Source of the DNA: Aspidapion aeneum
Taxonomy: Eukaryota; Arthropoda; Insecta; Coleoptera; Brentidae
Direction of reading: 5' to 3'
NCBI GenBank assembly: GCA_963576565.1
Contig: OY755038.1
Location: forward strand, 135,363,348-135,427,347
DNA length: 64,000 bases
The notes under the pieces are model-generated. The model worked only from the letters and a program-made list of their open reading frames with translations, was not told the DNA's origin and made no database searches. The position numbers were made by a program, and so were the translations under genes. Below, piece after piece: positions 57,367-64,000 of this stretch. How positions within the stretch are numbered: the first letter of the stretch is position 1; each line of letters opens with the position of its first letter.

Positions 57367-57769
57367 CGAGACTTAATGACACAATGATGTAGTGCATTCA
57401 AGAACGGATAATAAATAAAGAGGGATTACACGGAATATATTGTAAGGTGTCAAATAGCGAACACCGTTGTCAAACAGGAGTGAATCAAAAAACTCGTAGG
57501 GTAACCACACAGGCGGAGGTGGGAAAATAGGAGTTATTAGAAGAAAAACAATGATTGGTTGGTTTTTTGGTGTAAATAATAAAAATAAGAACATATATAA
57601 TATAAATAAAAATAAAATACGGAGAAACAGAAAAAAATAAGGAAAACAAATAAGACAGGTTTAACGAGTAGAAACACGCGAGATAATGAACACTCGGATA
57701 GGACCCAGGTTACACCATAGATAAAAATAATGAAGAGGGAAGAAAATACATGAACAGGGCATAACTCAC

Positions 57770-58209
57770 CAATACAACTACATGGCCAATAAGCGGCTCC
57801 CCACAACGGAGGAGACGGAACAGCATGTGGTCCAACACCACGGACTCTGCTGAGAAGGGTAGGTCCAGTGGCGGGACAGTGGTGAAAAGTACGCTGTCCG
57901 CCAAAAGGTTGACAGCATCACCTTCGCCCAACCGCCAAAATAATTCGCGTACGGCACGCAGAGCCCGTACTTCTAGACAAAAAGAGAGAAAAAAAGTTAA
58001 CACAACCACACACACAAGGAAACCGAATCAACGAACGATAAAAAGATAAAAAATTAAAATAAAATAATAAGAACGAGCTGGAATGAACACGCACATAACT
58101 TAACACAGCAATAAAAAACAACACGGAATAAAACAACGTACACAAACGACTTACTACTAATTACACCGCCCTGAATGACAACGGGGAACATCCACAGAAC
58201 GTACAAAGT
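57770..58209 (-). CDS. Antisense gene B, paralogue of A
   Basis: Exon 1 (about 58209-58155) encodes LYVLWMFPVVIQGGVISS and ends A|GTAAGT, phase 1. The intron is 182 bases, acceptor TTTTTGTCTAG. Exon 2 is 57972-57770 (203 nt): VRALRAVRELFWRLGEGD, VLFTTVPPLD and FRLLRCGEP, ending TTG|GTGAGT, phase 0. Against A, FPVVIxGGV is conserved and exon 2 is about a quarter identical over 66 residues, with mostly conservative changes. Start codon is unclear: no ATG is in frame upstream within 60 bases, except the internal Met of WMFPVV. Confidence 0.5.
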
Positions 58210-58399
58210 TTCTTCTTGCTCGGATTGAATGAAAATGAATGAACATAGAAGAAATAGTGTGGCGTACCAAAAACCAAACCAAGGAGAAAATGAGCTGATC
58301 CGAAAAAGATCAGGTAAGGTGTCAATTAGGCAATAAAAAAAAATTATCGAATATAGCTAAGGTTACCACCCGTACGGCTCCACACGCACGTCAGGACAA

Positions 58400-60778
58400 A
58401 ATACGTTCAAGTAACGATCGGATCCAAACAAATAATAAGACAAAGAAACGTCGAAGAAAACGGGGAGCAACAACGAAAGGCAGGAATAAGAAAACAAAAA
58501 ACCAAAAGAACAAGATACTGAAAAGGAATCAAAAACCCAAAGGGAGAGCTAGGGTACCGCAAGGGGAAGGAGAATATCGATCAAAAGCGGCACTCTTGGG
58601 AAGACATGGGACCGAACAGGAAAATTGGAAAAGATGGTAACACTATTTCGAGCGAAATATAAGGAAAAGTGACAAGGGTCACTTGGCAATAGCGCAAGTA
58701 CCAGGAGATGGTATTAATGAACGAAATGGCCTACGTGAAGGCGAGATAATTTATGCCCGAAACAAGTAAAAATGACATAGAAAACAGATGAGCAAAGTAC
58801 CCCTGTCAAAACGCCGGAGGACAGAAGAGATACGTCACGAAGGTTAGGGGAGACCAGGAAGAACGTTAAACAAACAAAAACCAGGAGAAGAAAGTAGAAA
58901 ATACAGAGGGAACAAAAATGGAGAAAAAAAACCAACGGAGAGACACCAAAAAGGAGACGAATAGTAAAAAATTGGGGAAAACAAATAAGGAAGAAGAGCT
59001 TAACCAGAAAAGAGACAGGTCGGGCCAAATGTTCAGACAGGCTAGGGTCCAAAAAAAAACCGAGCTATAGAGTCGACTGGCCCAAGAATATTCGCTGATG
59101 AAGATGTTAATAAGCATTAGGTTACAAGAAAAATGGCAGAAAAAGACGACGTAACTAAAAAAAAACGAATTAGGACGGCAAGAAAAAGAAGCATATAAAA
59201 ACTATAAAAAAGGGACAAATAAGAAAAAACCCCTTTAGAAGAAACCCCATAGTAGAAAATGAGGAACGAATATGAGTAGGTGAGAAGTGGGGAAGAGTTG
59301 AAACAGGGGACGTAAGGGGGAATAAGTGACTCTGGGAAAGACACAGAAAAAAGAGACAGACAACAGACAAACAATACAGACGACAAATCCAAACAAGGGG
59401 CCACGGGCCCGAAACACGAAGTACAAGAAACACTGGTACAGGTACCAGCGTTTAGAGTGACGTGGTAATACCAGCAACTTAAGACGGGATTAAAAATCTC
59501 GACATGACAGCATTAAGTTACAAACAAAATCGCGAATTTAACAAAAAACCTGAGACGACGTAGACTTGTGAGAAAATTTTGATGAAAAATTTTTAAATTA
59601 TCACTTGGATAAAACAAAAAAAATATGTTTTTTTAAATAAAAAAAACTGGGTAAAGAGAAAAGGGGGGTACATAGCCCCACCTGGGAAGTAGTTGAAAGA
59701 AAAAGGGGACAAAAAATAAAAGGAGAAAGACAAAGGAGACAGAGCGCACACGAAAAAAGACGCTTTCCGTAACTTTATTTTTTGTCTGACACGGGGGTAA
59801 AAACAGTAGGCCAAGCATACAAGGGTAGAACCTCCCACATGTTGTCCTTAGGATTAGATAAAAAATAAGTTGTTATTGGGTTTTTTAAGATCGAATAAAG
59901 GGGGGACCCTAAATGTATGAAGTTAGGTATTTGGAGGACAGTACAGAAGTAGAGCGTGGCCAAGCGTAAGGTGGCAGAAGATTTTCTTTCGTGTACAGCC
60001 AATAAGAAGTACACAGAAAGGAAGGGAAGAAAACAAAATACCCCACGACGGGGAAATGCGTCGAATAAACTAGGCAAGGCAGGCTCACGGGCGACAGCGC
60101 TGAACAAGAGCAAATGACATAAATAAAGGACAGGAAGGGAAATCAAACCCAACCTGTCAAAAATAGAATAGAATATAACAGAAAACGCGAGTGGCACGAG
60201 GGCCGAAACTCGCGCATTAATTTTGGTCTACTTACATAAGAAAGTCGAAAACCCGAGGGTCAAGACAATTAGAAGGCACGAAAATTAAGAAGTTAAAACA
60301 GCAGTAGTAAATTCAAGGTTACAATATTAATTTTTCTCTTGGCAAAGACAACGAATTAGGCTTTGGCAAAAAGAAAACAGAGATACCAGATCGATAAGAA
60401 TGAACATGGAAACAAAAATCAGCAATATGATGATAGCCATCAAGACTACGACAAATAAGATTAATAAAGATGAGAGGAGTAGTCACAGAGCGAAGAAAGA
60501 CTTAAAAGGAAAAATCGACGGAACAATACCATGACCATCGAAAACGAGTTGCAAGAATAGAGCAAGCTCCCGAATAAAGGGTAACGAAACCAGCAGGCAA
60601 ACCCTTGAGGGGAGTCCGAGCCTTTTCAGCCCAAGGCCGAACTTAGTAAACCTTGGTATGGAAGGGACAAATAACACCACACATAGAATAGGGTGACCAG
60701 AATCGTAAAAGCAAATAAACAAATATAATATAAAGTAGATAGCCAACTACCAAAACAGATACAAGGGGCTCAACTGAA
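58400..60778 (+). other. 3' region, nothing recognised
   Basis: Purine-rich plus strand without motif-bearing frames. Long minus-strand frames (for example 60197-59775, 59052-58714 and 59477-59170) are hydrophobic, as expected from complementing A/G-rich DNA, and lack supporting features. Confidence 0.45.
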
Positions 60779-61170
60779 GACAAGTACGGGACAGAATAGA
60801 CATGGACAGAGATTACATGAAAGATGCTACAAAGCACAACAATCGTGCGAATATCATCCATAAGAAATCCCAAACTAAGACAGTAAGAGGGATGAGAAAT
60901 GGATAGAATATTTTTTTCTTCACTCAACGAATCTGAGTGGAAGAAAACAAAGTTATAGAAGACAAGTACGGGACAGAATAGATATGGACAGAGTTTTCAC
61001 GAAAGGTGCTACGAAGCACAACAATCGCACGAATATCATCCATAAGATATCCCAAACTAAGACAGTAAGAGGAATGAGAAATGGATAGAATATTTTTTTT
61101 CTTCACTCAACGAATCTGAGTGGAAGAAAAACAAAGTTATAGAAGACAAGTACGGGACAGAATGAGATGC
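60779..61170 (+). repeat. ~183-bp direct repeat, 2.1 copies
   Basis: GACAAGTACGGGACAGAATA starts units at 60779, 60960 and a partial at 61146. Units share CATAAGA, CCCAAACTAAGACAGTAAGA and CACTCAACGAATCTGAGTGG. Confidence 0.9.
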
Positions 61171-61507
61171 AAATAGTAAGAAGAGCCCGAATACCTAACT
61201 GAGATACGAAAAGCGGGTGACTTAATTTACGCGAGGGGTAGTGCAAGGTATAGGGCATTTAATTAAGTATAGGGCATTTAATTAAGTTAACGTGTAAACA
61301 ACAACATGTGGGAGAGGTAGAAAAAATAATTATAGAAATTTATAAGTCAAAATTGAAATGTAAAAAGTAAGGTAATAATAGTTAAAATTTTTAAGTAGTA
61401 GACTAAGGTGACCAAAAATTTTTTTTCTCGTAGTTAAATATTGTTGGCTAAAAGGAGGCAACACCCACGGCCAACGATGGAGGCAAAATCGGGGGCGATT
61501 TTTAAGT

Positions 61508-61522
61508 AAAGGGGGGGGGGGA
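61508..61522 (+). other. Polypurine tract
   Basis: AAAGGGGGGGGGGGA sits directly before the 3' LTR and would prime plus-strand DNA synthesis. Confidence 0.85.
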
Positions 61523-62157
61523 TGTCACGAAGGGCGCATAACATAAAGTCAAACCAATATTTCCCAAATAATTAAAAAGGAACTTAATAATTATTATTAT
61601 TATATTTATTAACTTTTTGGGACAACCTATAAGTCGATATAAATCGATTGACGTCAATAACTATAATTGCAATTTGGCAGAAATAGTTTATAAATAGGCG
61701 GACAATGCATATTTCCGGCCTTTTTTCCCTATAACGAACGTTAAGACCGAGTGAGTGCGGGCGACCACATCGAGTGACGTAATCGAATGACGATAATTTG
61801 GGCGTGAACTGGGGTTCCTAGATAACCAGCCGGCCGCAAATCCTGTTGTTTTCAGGTAAGTCAGGCTGTCGCCCCCATAGCCAACACACCAACCTTTGTT
61901 GTATCAGTTATCGGTTCTTAGTATTTATAATACATCTTTTAACCCCTTACAGGTGTTATTTAATCTGCATCCCTTAGTTTTTAAACAAAGATCTCCGTCG
62001 GCTCGAATCGAAATAACTCCGTTAGATCAATTCGACCGGCGCGGTATCATTTAAACAAATTGTTAATAACGAATAGTATTGGGGTTGTAAGGTAGTGGCT
62101 GGTAGTTAACAACCGGGCAATACCTGTAACCAGCCCCAGGCCCCCCCATTCGTGACA
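61523..62157 (+). repeat. 3' LTR of the giant element (635 bp)
   Basis: A TGTCACGAA start and TTCGTGACA end are shared with the 5' LTR. TATA box and splice donor words are kept. ATAG follows as the target duplication. Confidence 0.93.
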
Positions 62158-63009
62158 ATAGTTCAGGACATAGAAGTTATTTGCCTATTGTACGCTGATG
62201 ACTTAAAGTTTATCTGTAGAATAAATAACATTGCTGATTGTGAAAAACTTCAAGCTGCTCTAAATAAGGTATATACTTGGTGTCTTGATAACTCTCTTCC
62301 TCTCAATCCATCTAAATTCAATGTAGTGTCTTTCACCCTTAGAAAACAGGTAACTCAATTCAATTACTCCACTGATACAACCGAAATACCCAGGAGTCTG
62401 GAATTTAAAGATCTCGGAGTAACATTCGATAGTGCTCTATTATTTGTTCCCCACATCCAGGATGTTGTAAAGAAAAACTACCGAATGCTTGGGTTCATAA
62501 TACGGAATTCTCAGTACCTAGAAAATATTTCTAGTATAAAATTACTCTATTTTGCTTATGTCAGATCTAAATTGGAATACTCGTGCATAGTATGGCCTCC
62601 GTGTTATGATACTCACATTAATACTATTGAAAAAATTAAACGTAAGTTTCTGAAGTACCTTGTTTTTAAGCTTGATGGTGTGTATCCCGAAATTGGTATT
62701 CTGAACCAGGTCCTTTGTGAAAGGTTCAGTATATCTTCGTTGGAGGACCGGCGCAAGTTGGCAGAGTTGCAATTCATTTTCAAATTAATACATAATAAAA
62801 TCGACTCCCAGGAATTATTGCATAAGATTAATTTTTTAGTACCCAGAACATCAGCACGCACTACTGTTCCGTTTTATCTTCCTTACCAGCGCACCAATAT
62901 TTGCAAAAATTCTCCAATAATTCGGGCTTGTAACACGTGCAATCAGACTTGCGACAGATGTGACATATTTAATTGCAGTATCTCTACTTTAAAAAATATA
63001 CGATTTTAA
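62158..63009 (+). pseudogene. LINE-B ORF2, second half of reverse transcriptase and C-terminus
   Basis: The frame resumes within reverse transcriptase right after the LTR: EVICLLYADDLKFIC carries the catalytic YADD. Then come WCLDNSLPLNPSKFNVVSF, FKDLGVTFDSALLFVPHI, FAYVRSKLEYSCIVWPPC and IEKIKRKFLKYLVFK, the usual thumb and C-terminal region of Jockey-type LINEs. It ends CNQTCDRCDIFNC before a stop at 63007-63009. It joins the part ending at 36458 once the LTR element and one ATAG are set aside. Confidence 0.88.
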
Positions 63010-63173
63010 TATTTTTTATTTCTGCTCACTCAGGGTAGATGTAGTAAATTTCTTTTATTTTGTACTTCATTTTATCCTTAGATTCTGTTATTGTTAATCA
63101 CTGTATTCTTCCCCACTTTGTAATTGGGTTAACTCCTGTTAAGTGGTGTAAATAAAATAAAATAAAATAAAAC
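63010..63173 (+). other. LINE-B 3' UTR and tail
   Basis: The short 3' UTR ends in an AAATA-type repeat (63149-63172: TAAATAAAATAAAATAAAAT), marking the 3' end of LINE-B. Confidence 0.7.
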
Positions 63174-63654
63174 AATATAGATTAATGGGGTTAACACACA
63201 AAATTTTATATGGGATCAATAAAGTAGTGTAGAGTTGGAGTTATTAAGTGTTATTTTTCTGTTAGTGCAAATCGTAATATAGTATCAGTTTTATAAGCAA
63301 CGAAAACGAAAAAATGTTGCAAGGAAATATCCTAGAATGAAATACTTTGAAAATTGATATTATGCAAACATTTAGATGTGGAAATAAGCAAACTACAAGC
63401 TAGGGGTTCGGAAAAAACTTCAAATTTTAACTATGGAGTGATTTTACAAAGAATATTTTTATTTATTTTTTATGCTTTAAGCTTATGAGCCAGTAAAATG
63501 ACTTAAATAACATAAACAAAATTGTAAGGCCAAATTGTTATGTATTGGACCTCTCATACTTCATAAATTTCGTACGAGTTCGTACATACGTATGAAAACG
63601 CTCGACTAACTGGCTGCAAATTTGAAATAATCATTCGAAAATGCTTTCTCGAAA
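63174..63654. other. Spacer, nothing recognised
   Basis: AT-rich with no open frame or repeat assigned. Confidence 0.4.
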
Positions 63655-63830
63655 GTGTATCGTATCAATAGCAATAGTATTAGTATTAGCTATAAAAAAT
63701 ATAAAGAAACAAAAAAACACACAGAGTGGTGTAAAGATTGGCATTTATCGAGAACGGAGTTCTCAGATAATAATGTGTTAAGCCAACTAATCCTAGAACT
63801 AGGAAATTGGCATAATTATTTATGGATGCT
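63655..63830 (+). pseudogene. Possible PIF/Harbinger transposase N-terminal fragment
   Basis: A short stretch of a 113-codon frame, TEWCKDWHLSRTE ... VLSQLILELGNWHNYLWM, recalls the N-terminal W..W..RR....L..EL....YHNFLRM pattern of Harbinger-type transposases. It is followed by unrelated microsatellite translation. The catalytic DDE region is absent. The resemblance is limited to ~35 residues. Confidence 0.3.
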
Positions 63831-63883
63831 ATGCTTATGTGACATGTATGGATTGAACGGAACTGTCCCATACTCCCACAAAC

Positions 63884-63955
63884 ACACACACAAAGACACA
63901 GACACACATACACACGCACATACTCACGCACAAACACACACACACGACAGACATC
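63884..63955. repeat. Imperfect (CA)n microsatellite
   Basis: CACACA runs with G/T interruptions. The His/Thr-rich frame across it is an artefact. Confidence 0.85.
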
Positions 63956-64000
63956 ACGACGATATTGCTAAGATAGGTCAAAATTCACCCAAATAACACA

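Larger units (their letters stand above)
36459..62157 (+). mobile_element. Giant (25.7 kb) env-bearing Ty3/gypsy retrotransposon
   Basis: Two LTRs in direct orientation, termini TGTCACGAA/TTCGTGACA, a polypurine tract before the 3' LTR and a 4-bp target duplication ATAG (36455-36458 and 62158-62161) define one complete insertion in LINE-B ORF2. Internal order: leader with tandem arrays, gag, protease remnant, macrodomain, low-complexity repeats, OTU protease, reverse transcriptase, RNase H, integrase, env, and a long 3' region with antisense frames. Typical elements of this group are 5-10 kb. Numerous single-base breaks in pol mean this copy is not autonomous now. Confidence 0.92.

Noticed and set aside
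58714..60197. Additional antisense genes in the 3' region
   Set aside because: Unlike A and B they lack paired splice signals or a paralogue; hydrophobic composition follows from strand purine bias.
63655..63996. His/Thr-rich protein
   Set aside because: The second half is CA microsatellite translation; only the first ~60 codons were kept as a weak transposase candidate.

Overview
The window reads as repeat-rich nuclear DNA from an arthropod, most likely an insect with a large genome. The evidence is AT-rich non-coding DNA, spliceosomal splice signals, several LINE clades (RTE, Jockey/CR1-like, RNase H-bearing I-like), Ty3/gypsy elements with env genes, a BEL/Pao fragment, and many fold-back elements. 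I see no bacterial operons, rRNA or tRNA genes, CRISPR array, or convincing intact host gene. The species cannot be fixed from sequence alone.

Layout. 1-613: 3' end of a gypsy element with env tail and LTR. 614-6.9 kb: AT-rich DNA with hairpin elements, three Helentron-like copies carrying CAGA repeats, an 8-bp microsatellite and a 128-bp minisatellite. 6951-10737: a terminal-inverted-repeat element split by a nearly full-length RTE LINE (minus strand, 13-bp target duplication). 11.7-18.9 kb: four fold-back or inverted-repeat structures, two of them inside a decayed ~138-bp minisatellite. 19.3-23.5 kb: BEL/Pao integrase debris, LINE endonuclease debris, a possible two-exon gene fragment, and another fold-back holding a 5'-truncated LINE. 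23484-24968: three tandem ~0.5-kb units whose minus strand carries hammerhead-ribozyme motifs. 24970-27334: a second degenerate copy of the first gypsy family. 27416-31206: an inverted-repeat element split by a minus-strand LINE whose 5' end is fused to a piece of RTE endonuclease. 31334-31719: a MITE. 32.3-63.2 kb: a Jockey-like LINE (LINE-B), interrupted first by another LINE and a duplicated 505-bp repeat, then by a giant LTR element.

The main feature is the 25.7-kb env-bearing Ty3/gypsy retrotransposon at 36459-62157. It has 634/635-bp LTRs differing at about 20 sites, TGTCACGAA/TTCGTGACA termini, a G-rich polypurine tract and a 4-bp target duplication (ATAG). Its order is LTR, 4.2-kb leader with a tandem array, gag, protease remnant, a macrodomain resembling TARG1/OARD1 ADP-ribosyl hydrolases, ~33 copies of a 22-23-residue Lys/Asn/Gln repeat, an OTU-type cysteine protease, reverse transcriptase, RNase H, integrase, env, and a 7-kb 3' region. 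That 3' region carries two paralogous antisense reading frames with matching introns. A macrodomain plus an OTU protease in one retroelement suggests a role against ADP-ribose and ubiquitin signalling of the host; that role is inference. Several frameshifts and stops show that this copy is decayed.

Only sequence reading was available. Protein family calls rest on recognised motifs, and no database search was run.
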